Part shown: piece after piece, positions 42,901 through 55,994 of the stretch
Layout: every line of letters starts with the position of its first letter
How positions within the stretch are numbered: position 1 is the stretch's first letter
Source of the DNA: Escallonia rubra
Lineage: Eukaryota; Streptophyta; Magnoliopsida; Escalloniales; Escalloniaceae
DNA: 64,000 nucleotides
Assembly (NCBI GenBank): GCA_033065855.1
Contig: JAVXUO010002151.1
Coordinates: 1-64,000 of the forward strand
Direction of reading: 5' to 3'
Translations under genes and position numbers: made by a program
Notes under the pieces: generated by a model
Databases searched by the model: none
Told to the model about the DNA's origin: nothing
Seen by the model: the letters and a program-made list of their open reading frames with translations, nothing else

Positions 42901-43020
42901 GTTAATGGTCGCTAAATATCTATAATAACATTCATGCAGTGATGCTAGAAAAATAAAGTTAAAATTATTAACAAAAAATCCTACTAATTATATTAAACGA
43001 CCATTAATCGTCGTTATGCG
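42901..43020. mobile_element. MITE related to the GCGACAATTAAT family
   Basis: Left arm TTAATGGTCGCTAAATATC; right arm ACGACCATTAATCGTCGTTAT. The interior is AT-rich. Confidence 0.5.
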
Positions 43021-43914
43021 ATTTCTATGACTAACGGCCGAAATCTATATTTGATTAAACGTCTTGGTCAATAGTCACCATGAATATTGTGATTTTGCTG
43101 CTAAAAGAATATTAATGAAAACTGAAAGTTGATTCACATCGATCATTCTCCCCTGCGCGGGAAAAAAGAAAGTGGCTAATGCAGCGGACTGTCTGTGTTC
43201 TCTGGTGAGGTAATGTCATTCCTTTTAACATATGGAGACGCCATGACAATTTGCCAGGACGAACAACCCACATGTGCAACTACGATGAAACACCCTTGGG
43301 GGAGCCAGATGTTTTTTGTTAACAATCACATATAAATAGAGATTAAAGGAGAAAAATTGCAGAACACCAAAAGAACCGACTGTTCTAGTTATTATTAAAG
43401 TGATATTACCATCCTTTTGTTGTGTGTTTGAGCAAATTTCTTGTCTCCAATCCTCCTACTCTGCAATATGAGATTGATGCTAAACTTCATTGGTAACTTT
43501 TATATGCTTGTACTAGTACATTTTGCTATTTATCATTAAAGTACTATAAAACCTTATATCTATAACTATCTGCCGCAGAAAGAGGTGTTGGAAATTACTT
43601 CATTGCAGGTACGAAGAAGAAACAGGTTGTTCACGTCAAGAAGAATTCAACAATAGTTAGAAAATGTTGCTGACTAGTATTGAGAATGGCTTAGTCAATT
43701 ATGGTAAGTCTGATCCGGAAGACAATTTGCCCTTGTTACCACGATGAGTTACAGTGAATTTCTCTTTCAAGATTAAACATGTGACATTTAATTTTTATTT
43801 GCGTAATAGTATCCAACCAATAACCAAATGAAAATATTTAATACTCCGGTATTAGAGAAAAGGTAAGAGACTTATCTACGTTCAGGGGGTGTGTTTGAAA
43901 ATATGTAATATATA
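43021..43914. other. Anonymous sequence
   Basis: No gene or repeat recognised. Confidence 0.4.
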
Positions 43915-43916
43915 TT

Positions 43917-44908
43917 AGTTCCTCCTTTTCAATGTAATCGATTATATTTTATTTTTGGATTGTCTCCAAAAAAAAAAAAGTTACCATTTCGTAATTTAGA
44001 CTAAAATTTATGTTAACTTCCACATTTGTCCTTCTCTAATTAACAAATCTTCAGACCATTCTCTCTCCTCCTCCTCCTCAACCACCGCACAACCGCCCTC
44101 CGCCTTTTCTCTCCCCCTTCTGGTAGCCACAGTGGTCACTTTGACCACCACCCTTTAACAAGCACCATTTATACCGCCTCCGTCACGGCTGAAACAGTCA
44201 ATTCCATCAGCAAATTTCCAAATTTGTTTGTTAACATTAGTTTGTTACAGATTTCCATTTGTTACAGATTTGTTAACATCAACAAATTTCTAGCTTTGCT
44301 TGAAATAAGTGGTGACGTCAAGTGGTGCTTGCCGTGATAGTTGCAGGTAGAGGTGATGTTCGCCAGACTTTTGCCCAGTGATGTGGCCGTCCAAGAGGCG
44401 TCGGGCGTTGGCCTTGGCAGTGTGAGCGTCTAGCAGGTATTCACCTAGGCGAGGTGGGTAGTCGCCGGGTGTTCGCCTAGTCGAGGTTGACGTCACCTCG
44501 CGGTTCGTTCAGTTGTTCTTCTCCGGCGAAACTGCTCTCCGACAAAATGTTAAAGTGTTTGGTTTCTTCAAAAACTCAATTTTATTCTCCGATCTGGTGG
44601 TAATGCTTCCAACTTTGGTTGATTGGGTGAAGACGGTTGTGGGTGGTGGTTTGAGGCGGCGATAAGGTGTTGCATACCGTGGTTTGTGGCGGCGGTGGGT
44701 ACTTGCAGCGTACATATGCATGTATGTGTGTGTGGGCGTGTGTGATGAGAAATAGAGAGACCGGGAGGGAGCTAGTTTTTTTGTCGTTTATTGGGTGAGA
44801 TGGCCGTGGGCAGTGGTTTGAGGCAGCAGTGAGGATTTGCGAGACACACACAATTCCTTAATACGCGTGTCATGTCAAAATGAAGCGATTATTTTGAAAT
44901 TGAGGGAG
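43917..44908. mobile_element. Mariner/Stowaway-like element with GC-rich interior (992 bp)
   Basis: The left end GTTCCTCCTTTTCAATGTAA and the right end TTTTGAAATTGAGGGAG are imperfect inverted repeats (both lead to an ATAATCG-like word). TA dinucleotides flank both ends (43,915-43,916 and 44,909-44,910). The interior (44,040-44,870) is unusually GC-rich with no transposase. It may be captured sequence or just an anonymous interior. Confidence 0.5.
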
Positions 44909-45080
44909 TATTAACTGTTATCCGCAATCATCAATAGCTGTTGTAACTTTTTGAAAAAATTGAAGATGAAATGAGAAGGCAGAGCCTTTCACCTGCTCAT
45001 TCGAGCTGATGTAGTTATTTTATTGTAAATACTGGTCCCTATGGCCCAATTTGTCTTTCGATATGGATGTCTAGATATTT

Positions 45081-45388
45081 GGCCCCGTACGTTTATCATA
45101 TTCGTTTTCTGTTTTTAGCAATGATGATGAAAAAGATTTTTTTTTTGCGTACTTTTACCATTTTCTGTTTTCGTTTTGGATAAAATTACTCAAATAGTAA
45201 CAAAAAACTGAAAACACCTAAAATGTGTTTTCACCTGTTTTTCACTCAAACTTAACCCAATATAAGAAAAAATAGCTAAATTTTTTTTTGTGAAAATGAT
45301 AAAAGTACAGGAACATGTTTTCAAACTCAATATGAAAATCGTGAAAATGAAAACAGAAAACAAATATGGTAAGCGTACGGGGCCTTAA
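45081..45388. mobile_element. MITE with GGCCCCGTACG termini (about 308 bp)
   Basis: It begins GGCCCCGTACGTTTATCATA and ends ATGGTAAGCGTACGGGGCC. A second, smaller member lies at 59,775-59,952. The target duplication is not clear, so the superfamily is open. Confidence 0.7.
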
Positions 45389-46800
45389 CTTTTAGTTTTC
45401 TCATAAAGGAGTCTCACTACTCTTGTAATACTCATGTAATTGGGGATACAAACTCTATGCTTGATATATAAAATTCTCATGTTTAATCTTAAAAAATAAA
45501 ATCCCAACCAGCTCGCATGTGCCTTTGAAGCAATGTGCCCTTTTACAGGCCCCAACCGCTTGCCCGCTTTATTTTTGAATTAATTAGGTGTTATAACGAC
45601 TACAAATAATTTAAATTATTCAATACTTTTTTCCAATACTCTTTTTCTTTTTCTTGCTGAACAAAAAATTCATTAAATAAGAGAAAAAAGAAATACATAA
45701 CAAGAGCAAAACCTTACTAGCCCTGGACACAACATGACCAACTTAGCCTTGAGGGATCAAGTATATATTATACGTTACCAACTATTTGGGAATAATCTAA
45801 ACAAGGCAAAATTGACACAAATTTGAAGAAATCATGAATCAATTCTGAAGGCAGCATAGAATGACACCTTATAGTATTGCATCAAAGCTAAAGAAAGTGG
45901 AGGGTCCTCCCAAGGTGTGATCGCAATGATTAGTAGCTCGAAAAGAATGTGCATCCTCTAAATCTAGTCAATCCGGGATCTTCAAGCCACAATATTGCCA
46001 TCTCGGATCCATATCGGAGATCTTTGACAAAACCAACCGTAATAAAAGGTTAGGTGACAACAACAGATTTGAATGTAATCGGCAAAGGTGGGATGTTCAT
46101 AGAGGAGGAGAAGACACAAGAAAAAGGAAAAGAGGAGGAGGGCCATCCGTTCTTTCCTCAGCGTCCATCTTCGTAGCCATGGAAGCTGAGGAAGGAAGGG
46201 ATGGCTTTTCTAGAGATAGAAAGAAGTAAGAGATAATTAGGGTTTCTAACCTTTTCAACACAGTCCATTTTTCCATTACTCAATTACTATCTGAAGAAGC
46301 AAAAATCGTACATTATCCATTACAAACCCACATGGTATCTCGATCTCAGACCATGAACATATTTCCACAAGAGCCGCTTTACTAATGTTTTCCTTTCTAA
46401 CATTCTCAACACGAAATACGACGATCATCAAAATCCATTCGAGCTCTAGAACTTCTCTCTTATCTGACCAAAAATCTCAAATAAACAAATCCATTCAAGC
46501 TCAAATAGTAAGAAATTTTTTATTCCGATGACTCCTATCGAAGTCCATAGTCCTTTCGTGATTCAAGACATTTTGTATCTGTGTCATTGATGCATTGAGG
46601 GTCAACAGATAACCCAAACTTTTCTTATTTCTAAACTCTGGTTACATCATAAGCGAAACAAATAGCACTTTTTATTGTCCTTGTCCAGAAGTTTAGAAGC
46701 TTTAGTTCCCAATGATTACGGGCATGCCAGTCTTTTTCGAAACTGAGTTTACAAGATTATTTCACATGATTAGAACTTGATAACTCGGTAGCTTACCAAC
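45389..46800. other. Anonymous AT-rich sequence
   Basis: No gene recognised. The right part may be older LINE sequence leading into the relic at 46,800. Confidence 0.4.
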
Positions 46801-47640
46801 TATATCACCCTTAAGAAAGAGGGATTAGAGACTAGTCCATTAAAGACGGATATGAGTAAAGCCTATGATTACTTTTCATGATCAATGCTTTACAAGTTTG
46901 GTTTGCTCACTCATTTAAATGTACAATAGTTATATCCATTTTCGCCTCCGGTGCGAGGGACATGATTCTTAAACAAAATGAGTCCACTGCATCATCTATA
47001 ATCATGGTGAATGGTCCCCTTCTGACATATCTCCTTGTCTTTTCATGCTTTTATGAAGAAGTGTTATCAACTAATCTCCTCAGCTTCCAGATTTTAGAAC
47101 ACTTGCATGTCTTAAATTGTAGCGAAGCGTCAAACGTCTCCCTACAAATCATACATTTTTACAGATGATTACCTCGTGTTCTCCAAGCTTGGTTACTTGG
47201 ACTCTCCTTCTTGATAACTACTGTGAGGACTCGAGTACAAGAATCAATTGGAGAAGTCATCGCTTATTATAACCCTAACAGTCTAAATTATCTCTGCCGA
47301 TATGCTGCAAGAACACTTGGCGATTTGGATAGTTAAAGACTCGGGCAGTTATCAGAGCATCAGCCTAGATGTGGTTTCTAACAAAAAAGGAATCCTTTGT
47401 GGGATACATTTTCAGTAAACAATTCTGCTATGCTGGTTAGAAAATTTTACTCTTTAACAAAGCAAACAAAACTATCCTCATTAAATTATGTCTTCTTCTC
47501 TTTTCGTTTATTACATGCAGTTCTTTAAATTTCTTCTATACGTGTGCGCAAACAAGATAATATCTTCAATAAATTTTGGCCGATTAGACGCAAAGATACT
47601 AACCACTTCAACCTAGTTTTCCTTGTCAAAGGCAGTTGGG
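46800..47640 (+). pseudogene. Heavily decayed LINE reverse transcriptase relic
   Basis: Scattered over three frames with many stops are LKTDMSKAYDY (46,842-46,874), a CLF-like part of the SPCLF motif (about 47,030), TDDYLVFSKL where FADD-type motifs sit (about 47,165-47,200) and NYCEDS...INW (about 47,215-47,250). The order matches plant LINE ORF2. Old and non-functional. Confidence 0.6.
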
Positions 47641-49479
47641 TAAGAAGCCCTTAATGAGTTTCAGAAGCAATATAAGTGTTCTCGTGCTTTTTTTTTATTT
47701 AAGTTTTTGCTTGTGAAATTTTTTTGTGGGCCTGACTGGGATTCTTAAAGGTACTATATGCCAGAATTCGGCATTCATTGGCAAGTCAATAGTGGTTCAT
47801 CTATCTCTTAATTGGAAAATTTTGGGCTCCCCGAGCTGCCACCTACCTTTTGTTTTGGTATTCTAATCTACCGAGTGAATCCTCTGTCAAACGTTATTAT
47901 AGGTTTAGAAGTGAACGAAATTTTGTTAAAACAAATATTTAGAAAAAGATATATTTGTTTTCTTATTTTTTGTATTCCAATCTGCAAAGGAAACTTTCTT
48001 TGACAAACTCATTTGGAACGCCATACATTCGAGCCAATTATATTATTGGTGTCGTTAGCTTATAAATTCCCACACAACTAAAGTTTGTACCCTATAAACT
48101 TCAGGAACTTTCATCCAACTCTCGTAGGGACGCACCATAAAATTTTGGAACCACCTTTAGAACGTTCTTCTTTCTCATAAAATTCAACTTTTCTTACATA
48201 CACTCTCAATGAAGTCCAAACCCAAAGGTTTCACACTACCAAAGATGCCACATTTTTTTTTATGTAATATGAGAATGACATTGATTAAAATGATTTATTG
48301 CATCGTTGGGCATTAGAATGTGAAATAGTTATATAATATTTTATAGGTCATGACATTTTTCATGATTCAAATACATAGATTGGCATCCATCATATTATCT
48401 GACTCTTAGGGCATTTTATTTACTATCTATGTTATCGCGGTAAAGGAGAGCCACAAGCCGAGATGTTGTCATGTACCCAATCCTGGTACCCACTGATTCG
48501 TGCACGACATGCATATTCAGCTAAAGGACCTAGCTTCTCTCATTTGGTGCTATAAAGCCTAATCAATACTACGAAGTGTGAGTCAGCTAATAGATAGAAA
48601 AAATAAAAAAAAGATGGGTGCCACCGTGTCTGCAATGTCATCACTCCCCGACATCTGTGAGAGCAAAAATGTAGAGTTAGTACAAAGAACTGAATGCATT
48701 ATGTTATGTTTGATTGCCCACTTGAGGTGGATCAGGAAGCTCTGTGCTTATGTTGTGTGACTGTCCAAAGCCGTAGTTGAAGTTGCCGTAGAGCCGCAAC
48801 AAAAGTTTCCCGCACTATAGCAGAAAATAGCGATCCCAGCTCTGAGCCGAACAGGGTTGAAATTACATATGACAATTCTTATGTACTTGGTTTCTGGGCA
48901 TTCACAGTGTTGATCCCGTATACTAATGGGAAGGGTCATAGGTTTCGGATGTATATTTGTTGTGACAGTTGTGTGAATAGTGGTTACATTACCTCTCAAC
49001 GATTTAGTCCGTGTTGGGTGTACTGTATAATTTAGCATGTTGATGGTGAGGGATTGGATGTCTTTGGTGATGAGAAAAGGGTTAATAATTGTATGGCTAA
49101 AATAGAAATTATTACTATTAATCCAAATGTGCCAACAAGTGACAAAGATATAAATGGCCATGGTTAGTTGTATCGTAATGTTCATTGGTTTCATTGGTTG
49201 CGTCGGCTAAGCGTCTTTCAATCCTCAAAATTTCTTCACATTTTTCCTCCAACACCTTTGCCCACGGCTATTGTGGTTGAGTTAGGACCTTGCAATTAAG
49301 CTCAATAGACCACTTCCTCAATTTTTTGAATGGCGTATTATATATTGCTTTGATATCAGACTCATGATTTCGATTCTGCCCTCATCTTAGATCAAACTTT
49401 TTAAAAAATGCTCCGGCCTTAATATAATTCAAATTACAACCTCAATTTTCACCCCACTTTGGTGTAATTGGCTACATAA
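47641..49479. other. Anonymous unique sequence
   Basis: No gene, terminal repeat or RNA gene recognised; the open frames look random. Confidence 0.4.
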
Positions 49480-49664
49480 AAAAAGAGGTTATATCTTTCT
49501 AATGTCAAGTTCAGCGCACAATCAATTGTTTCCAAGTTGAAATCCATATGTAAATCTATTTGGACAACATTATACAAGTGAAACCCAACTTTAACTTTTC
49601 TTTAATGATAAAGAATAAAAGAAAGGCCAATATCCGGACGAAGTGTCTAATGTTTCACAAATAT

Positions 49665-51900
49665 GTGTTTTTTTAAGTTAAACATGAGAATGATGATATA
49701 TAAAGGGGAGGGGTAAGTCTATCCAAGGATACAGGAGTAGCAAAGCTACTTTCCATGGGCAGACATAATAAAGTATCATATTACAATCATATCGAACGTT
49801 TGTTTAAGTTATAAAAGACAGATAAAGTTAAAAGAAGAGCAGTAGAACGATGCAAAAGTCAGGATTGTGTAGTCACGTTGTCTACTAATCCTGCAGGTGA
49901 TGTCAAAAGCTACTTTGACTTGTCCTTAGTTACCTGGATCTGATCATTTGTACATAAGCAAACATGGATAAAGTGATATTCTCTAAGGACAAAATGAATA
50001 TCCTTCAAAAGTCTAGTATAATGAGCATTAGCTGCTCTATGAGTCTGAATTACATAAATAATGAATTTGTCGTGAGTATATGGAGATAAATGAAAAATGG
50101 ATAATCTGGTAAGCCAAAGAAGACAGATAAGCAGACTTTTGAGACCCACTTCATTATGAAAGTTAGCATAATTTTTTTTTGAAAGATATGCACGGGGTGA
50201 GAGAAGGTAGAAATATTGACAAAAATATAAAGGCTAAATCGGTGGGAGAGAGCATCAAAGTGGAAACCTAAAAAAGCTGAAGAGGTGTTAAAAGAGGGGC
50301 AGAGGCAATTTTGAGTGTAGAGGAAGAAGGGGGTTGAGGGGAGGAGTGTGTTTTGGGGTTGGGGTTAAGGGCATAAGGGTTGAAAGGGTTTCAAAGTTTT
50401 TTGAAAAGCAAGCCAGTATAGGTTACAAAGTACACTTCTCTGGCTTAGAATTCCTTTAAGAGACCAGTCGAGGTTTTGAAAAATAACTAATCTTCTTGAT
50501 TTCCAAATTAACTAAATAAAAATAAAAATTATATTACGAAGTCGAGATAAGCTTGAAGAATTTGAAATGGAGAGCCAGACTATAAGCCATTCCCGAAAAG
50601 AATCAGAATCAACATTATATGGGATAGGCATATTGATCGAGTACCAAACTGGATAAATTTTTGAGCAGCCTAGGAAGAGGTGAACGCATGATTCTTCCGC
50701 AGAACGGCAGAGAGGGCAAATAGGGGATTGGGTGATACCTAAATGGTTGAGGAATTTTCGGGTAGGAAGTCTATCAAGCAATAATTGCCAGAGAAAGAAC
50801 GCTATTTTGGAAGGGAGATTTAAGGACCAAACAGCTTTCCAAATTTTTTCCAGGAAAAAAGGTAAAATGGAGTGTGGAAGCTCAAGATAGGAAACTTTTT
50901 TTTTTTTGCGTATAAGGATTTATAGGCCAATGAAACAAAAAAATGAGCAGAAGAGTTGAGTTGCCATAAAGGAAGAACAGGGAATAAAGAGAAAGGTAAA
51001 TGTATTCACGCAATTCTGTTCGCAATTTGGCGGGGGAAAATATGGAGGGTAAGAGAGAAATTCCAGGTATCATCCAAGATAAGGTCAGAGACATAGGTGA
51101 GGTTAGGGGCGGGCTTTGGAAAAGAAGAGGGAGATAGAGTCAGGAGGGTGGTCAGGGATCCAACAGTCTTTCCAAATGTTAACAGACTGACCGTTTCCAA
51201 TTTCCGAAAAAATATTTTGTGAAAGAACTTTGAAACCTGCTAGGAGACGTTTCCAGGCCCAAGAGGAGGGACCAAAGAGAGGTGTGGAGAGGACCAACTT
51301 TTTTTTACAGTATTTGGTTTGAAATTTTTTGGCTAGTAGGCAATCGGTTTGAGAAAGGATTTTCCAGCTGTATTTAGCAAGAAGAGCAAGGTTAAAAATA
51401 CGAGCGTCCTTAAAACCAAGACCACCAAGGGATTTGTTAGGACAGAGGGAGAGCCAGTTTATGGGGTGGAAGTTTCGTTTAGAGAAATCTCCTGACCAGA
51501 AGATGGAGTTAAGCTTGGTGCAAATGTAAACCGGGAAACGGAAAGCCTGCATGTGGTAAACTAGAAGACTGCTTAGGACAGATGATATAAGAGTGGCACG
51601 ACTGGCTCTGTTTAAGAGAATTCCTTTCTAGCCGGCATAACAAGATTGGACTTTAAGGAGGAGGGATTAAAAAAAGGTCTTACGGTTTGAAACAATGTCA
51701 AGAGAAGTACCCAGGTAAGAGCCAAAATTTCATTCTAAATTGATGTTAAAACACTGGGAGGCAAAGAGTTAAAGTTCTGCATAAGAGTTTGGGCTACAAA
51801 AGAGGGAAGATTTAGCGTGATTTATAGCTTGACCAGAAATGCTACAGTAAAGGTGCAGTAAAGGTCAGAAAGGAGTTTAATCATTTCACAGTTTAAAAAG
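49665..51900 (-). mobile_element. 5'-truncated LINE on the minus strand, with disrupted ORF2
   Basis: Inserted between AATGTTTC and ATAATC...ACAC relative to copy A. Minus-strand fragments in order: NHAKSSLFCSPN (about 51,800), FRFPVYICTKLNSIFWSG with SLGGLGFKDARIFNLALLAKYSWKIL (51,103-51,552), NGQSVNIWKDCWIPD and a zf-RVT finger CPLCRSAEESCVHLFLGC (50,512-50,781). Several stops and shifts occur. It belongs to a different L1 lineage from the 19,662 element. The exact 3' limit is unclear (49,665 or a T-run near 50,170). Confidence 0.8.
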
Positions 51901-52021
51901 GTGAGATAATCTACACCTAAGCTTTTAATGAGAAGCCACGAAATTATACTATTCTTTTGAAGTACTGGATCCAAAATTTTAATATTCATGGTCTGAGAGC
52001 TAGGTGCTAGAGTGGACAAAT

Positions 52022-52790
52022 GTAATTATATATATATGTAAGCCGAAGCTGAGAGAATGTTGTCCAGTCATCGCTTACTTCGACAATCTCTTACTTCGCC
52101 CCCCCCCCCCCCCCTCTCTCACACAATTTGATTTGAATTAATTCTTTCAATTTGAAATTCAACAAATTATATAGATTTTATATTTCTCTCTCTTCTATGT
52201 TAACATGCCCCACTCAAAAATTTTATTGATATCTTTATAATTCCATTAATTCCTAAATTTTGATAAAAGTAATTCTCTATATATTCATTTTTAATCTTAA
52301 ATCCTTTTCATTGTTTAGGAAAACACAAGAATCTCGATTAGTTTTTCTCTTAAACCACCATAATCTTCTTCCTTTTATTTCATTTTAAGTTTCATATATT
52401 GTTTACTCTCCCGTTTTTTTCAATCATTTATTATGTATTGTTGCTCTTTTCTTGGTGATCTGGAGTAATACAACTTCAACACAGAGGTTATTATTGTTAG
52501 TATTATCACTGCAATTGCTATTAGTTAGTAGAAACTATTTCTCTTATTTCATACACTATTTTTCATCTTCATTAGTCACTAAAAAGTAACAATTATTACT
52601 CAAGTTCATTTTTAACTATAAAAAATGATAGAAGAAACTCATATAAAAAGGTAAAAATATATTTTTAATTATTTTATTGTCACTACCAATTTTGTAATTG
52701 TTATTAGACATACAAATACGATATCTCTCAATAAGTATTTTGATAGTTGTTGCTCCCGTATGAAACGCACGGAATCAAAATTAGTGTATC
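52022..52790. mobile_element. AT-rich insertion of unresolved type in copy B
   Basis: Absent from copy A, where the flanks join at GTGTCGTGAAGCC. Starts near TGTAATTATATATATATG and ends near AAAATTAGTGTA. It contains a run of 16 C (52,099-52,114). The right end has CCCGT...ACGG and TTAG, faintly Helitron-like, but the match is weak. No gene. Confidence 0.5.
52099..52114 (+). repeat. C16 homopolymer
   Basis: Sixteen consecutive C followed by TCTCTC. It may be unstable or mis-assembled. Confidence 0.85.
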
Positions 52791-53027
52791 GTGAAGCCTG
52801 GTGGAGTACAAAGGGGACCAATTTTTCAATTCTTTTGATTCTCTAAACTAATTTTCGGCACTAATAGTCTTGAACTCTTGATGGCTTAAATTGGCCAAGT
52901 ATGGCCGAAAGATTATTTTGAAAAGCAAGATGCTACAGCCGAAGCAATGTCGCTGACATGGCTTGCGATCCTTAACACTCCTTATATTTGGCAAGAGGGA
53001 GATAACGACGTAATCAACTGAAGAAAA

Positions 53028-53040
53028 GGTAACGGTTGCC
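53028..53040 (+). promoter_or_regulatory. Conserved GGTAACGGTTGCC box upstream of exonuclease copy B
   Basis: Identical to the copy A box at 1,401-1,413. See that entry for the MSA-type interpretation. Confidence 0.25.
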
Positions 53041-53126
53041 TTGAAATTTGAAACTGCGCAACTCCTCATCAATTTTTTTTCAAATTCGTACCCCCTCTCA
53101 GTGTACCTCTCTGCCAGAAAACCGCC

Positions 53127-53762
53127 ATGGCGATCACCATCCGAGACCTGGGCTTACCCTACAACTCCTACCGCCTCTACGACGTCACCTTCTTCGACGA
53201 CACCATCAAGACCCTCGTCACTGACACCCCCTGCATCGTCGACACCTGGATCTCCGACATCCAGGTCCTCCACCAGCAGAAGCTCCACCGCCTCATCGTC
53301 GGCCTCGACGTCGAGTGGCGCCCCAACACCGGCCCAAACATCAACAACCCACTCGCCACCCTCCAGCTCTGCGTGGGCCGCAACTGCCTCATCTTCCAAC
53401 TCCTCTTCGCCCCCCGAATCCCACAATCCCTCATTGACTTCCTTGCTGACCAAGACTACACGTTCGTGGGCGTTGGGATTGAGAGGGACGTTGACAAGTT
53501 GAGGAGTGAGCGTGGCTTGGAGGTGGCGAAAGCCGTTGATCTGCGTGATCTTGCGGCGGATGAGTATGGCCTGGATCATCTGCGTTGTGCTGGGTTGGTG
53601 GGCTTGGCGGCCAGGGTTCTGGGCAAGGAGTTTGTGAAGCCGAAGTGGGTTACGATGAGCGACTGGGACGATGACTGGCTGAGCCTTGATCAGATTCAGT
53701 ACGCTTGTGTTGACGCCTATGTCTCGTTCGAGATCGGGCGATCCTTGAATGCTGGTAGTTAG
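53127..53762 (+). CDS. Werner syndrome-like 3'-5' exonuclease, copy B
   Basis: A complete single-exon frame of 211 residues with a strong ATG context. DEDDy residues: D61 and E63 (GLDVEW), D121 (GVGIERD), Y192 and D196 (YACVDAY). The length suits the small plant WRN-like exonucleases that have only the exonuclease domain. The C-terminus is LNAGS and stop. Relative to copy A it has D25, D33, V47, R97, K135 and C154. The reading frame has no lesions and keeps its 3' flank, so this is the likelier functional copy. Likely role: 3'-end trimming in DNA repair, or RNA trimming; substrate unknown. Confidence 0.9.
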   Translation: MAITIRDLGLPYNSYRLYDVTFFDDTIKTLVTDTPCIVDTWISDIQVLHQQKLHRLIVGLDVEWRPNTGPNINNPLATLQLCVGRNCLIFQLLFAPRIPQSLIDFLADQDYTFVGVGIERDVDKLRSERGLEVAKAVDLRDLAADEYGLDHLRCAGLVGLAARVLGKEFVKPKWVTMSDWDDDWLSLDQIQYACVDAYVSFEIGRSLNAGS

Positions 53763-55865
53763 GGTAAATGGGCTGTTCTGGAATGTGGGTTTTGGGAGGG
53801 TAGATTAACTGCTTGAGAAATTGACTTTTGAGTACTGTTCTGTGTGATATTTTTAGTACGGTGCTAGTATTAGAAGGCAGTGTTTAAAAGGTCTTAGAAT
53901 GTGAATGACTGGTTTTGTATTTATGTGTGTTATGTTTCACTATGATGGCAGTTTTAGCAGGTAGTGTATGGACGGCCTTATTTTGTGAACTTGAAGTGTG
54001 AACTTAACATTTTGAATGCGATCGTTGATGTCTTATTCTTGTTGGAGGATTTTCTGGTCGTTTTGAAATGTGCTTTTTGGTTTGCTATGAGATTAGTTTG
54101 AATCCCTTGGTGTGTGTTTAGGTGTGATGGTCAGGGGGTGATAGCTATCTCTTTGGCGTCGAAATGGTATGTGAAATCAACAACTAGATACTCGTTAAAG
54201 AGTTAAGAAGGAAAATATGAGATCATGTTTGGCTTGGACATTCTATAGCGTGTTTGGACCGCTGTGTTTGATTGCGAAATGGGATTAGTTAAGTTTTGAT
54301 TTTTTCTTGTTCTGTTTAGTTTCATCTTCTGTGGCTTCTCATCACCACCATCACCACCAGTGTCCATCACCCACACCAGCAACTCCTTACCCTAGTTCAT
54401 TTGTCTTGCTTTTCCCATTTCACTCTAGACATTTTTAGAAATGATTAAAACAGGCAGGCTGGATTCGGGGACTGAATTGGGAGAGACAGAATTGAAATTA
54501 CCATGCCCAAATGCCCATGTGCCAAGACCTCCACCGTCACCTTCACCGGTTAGTTAACATTGCATTGCGGATAGAATATTTTGAAGATTAGTTCCTTTTG
54601 AAACTTTTGCTCTCTACTTTCAAGTTCTAGGTTATACAATTATTTTGATATTAAGTCCAGTCCTTTCTTAATTTTGTAAAAATCCATTTCCTTAGGCTAA
54701 GGCCTTTCTTATTTCGTTTGCAGTGCATAAAGAAATTTAAGATTCTATAGTTGGTAATACCACCATTATCATGTTTCATTATCTATACGATTTGCAGTGA
54801 TATAGACGCATTTAGCAGTTGTGAAAAGGTCAGGTCTTAGGGCGACTTGTCTGCATGTTGAGGAGGATTAGCGAGAGATGCAAAATTTTTGTCAGAATAA
54901 ACAGACTAGAATTTAGGTTGGACTCAGCAGGGACTTTGCCACCTGCGGTGTGGAGAGTCCCAAATACAGTTGTTCTGTGGCAATGTGGCACTAGATAATG
55001 GAGTCTATATCTGTTTCAGGAATTTATAGAAGCGATACAAGATGATTTTCTTACTTGGGGTCTTGATTCAGCTTGTTTGCAGTCTTATCACCTTCGTTTA
55101 GAAGTAGAGTAGTTGGAGGAATTTAGTCCAGCAGAGAAAGCTATTCCCAATTCAAGGGAAGTTGCAGTACGGCAGTGACTGGTAGTCGCGGGAAGTTCTT
55201 ATTCGGTGCTTAATCCAGGCCTGGATCACCGTTGCTTCCCCGCTTTCTAGCTTGTAAAGAGATATGTGGCACACCTGATCTTTGCAAGCACTACTCATGC
55301 AATGCCACCAGAGAGATCTTTTTTCGGCTTTCATGAGTCATATATGAGAAAGTCCAGGTAAGCAATTCCTCTTTTACCAAATACGACTGAGATGGGACAA
55401 GAATCTCCAACTTCCCCTTACCAGGGGCTCTCAGCTCCATCCCGGCCTGGCCCCGTTCCTATTATGCTTCGTCCATCGGAACTCAGATGGATTCTTTCTC
55501 GCAAATGGTAATAGAATGCTTCAATTTGCCTGCAAGTGTGGGACGTGGAAGACAGATAGAGCCGAAGCCAAAGGCTTTTATAGAGGCGAGTGTTACAGCT
55601 TGGTTGTTGCATCAGGAAGCAAACAACGTAATGCAATTGAGTCTCTAAGTCCTTTTTTCTGTACACAGGCGCATTCAAGAGGTTTGACAGTTTGTTGTTA
55701 GACGAGGCCAAGAGGCAAGAACAGGGGAAAAAGCGCTTACCTCTTCCATAATCCAGCCCGGCTCGACTGCAACACCAGCACTCGAACCTTACGAGGGTCC
55801 ATTTTTTGAATATCTTGCATATTGAAAGAACTCCCAACTTGATGCATGTGTTTGTGGAAGTAAAC
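53763..55865 (+). pseudogene. Duplicated tract with possible decayed exons, copy B
   Basis: Starts with the native 3' flank of the exonuclease (53,763-53,915, lost in copy A) and then matches copy A 6,250-7,379 and 8,931-9,811. The same Ser/Pro-rich stretch (RLDSGTELGETE, about 54,455-54,550) and EFIEAIQDDFLTWGLDS stretch (about 55,020-55,110) are open. The longer frame of copy A at 9,210 is broken here. Family not recognised. Confidence 0.35.
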
Positions 55866-55994
55866 TTTGGAAGAATATATGAATTGGGATATCTTCACCC
55901 CTCGTATGTTAATCCGTCTCCTTGTTTATCGCCAAAAGATCAACACATGCCACTGAGGTGTATTTTTAGAGACATAAAGTTGGTGAAAAAGATA

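Noticed and set aside
52740..52795. Second Helitron 3' end
   Set aside because: The hairpin is weak (CCGT/ACGG), the end would be TTAG instead of CTRR, and the left border does not start with TC.
53041..53579. Alternative-frame open frames over the exonuclease gene
   Set aside because: They are overlapping frames of a GC-rich true gene and lack any domain; the DEDDy frame is the real one.
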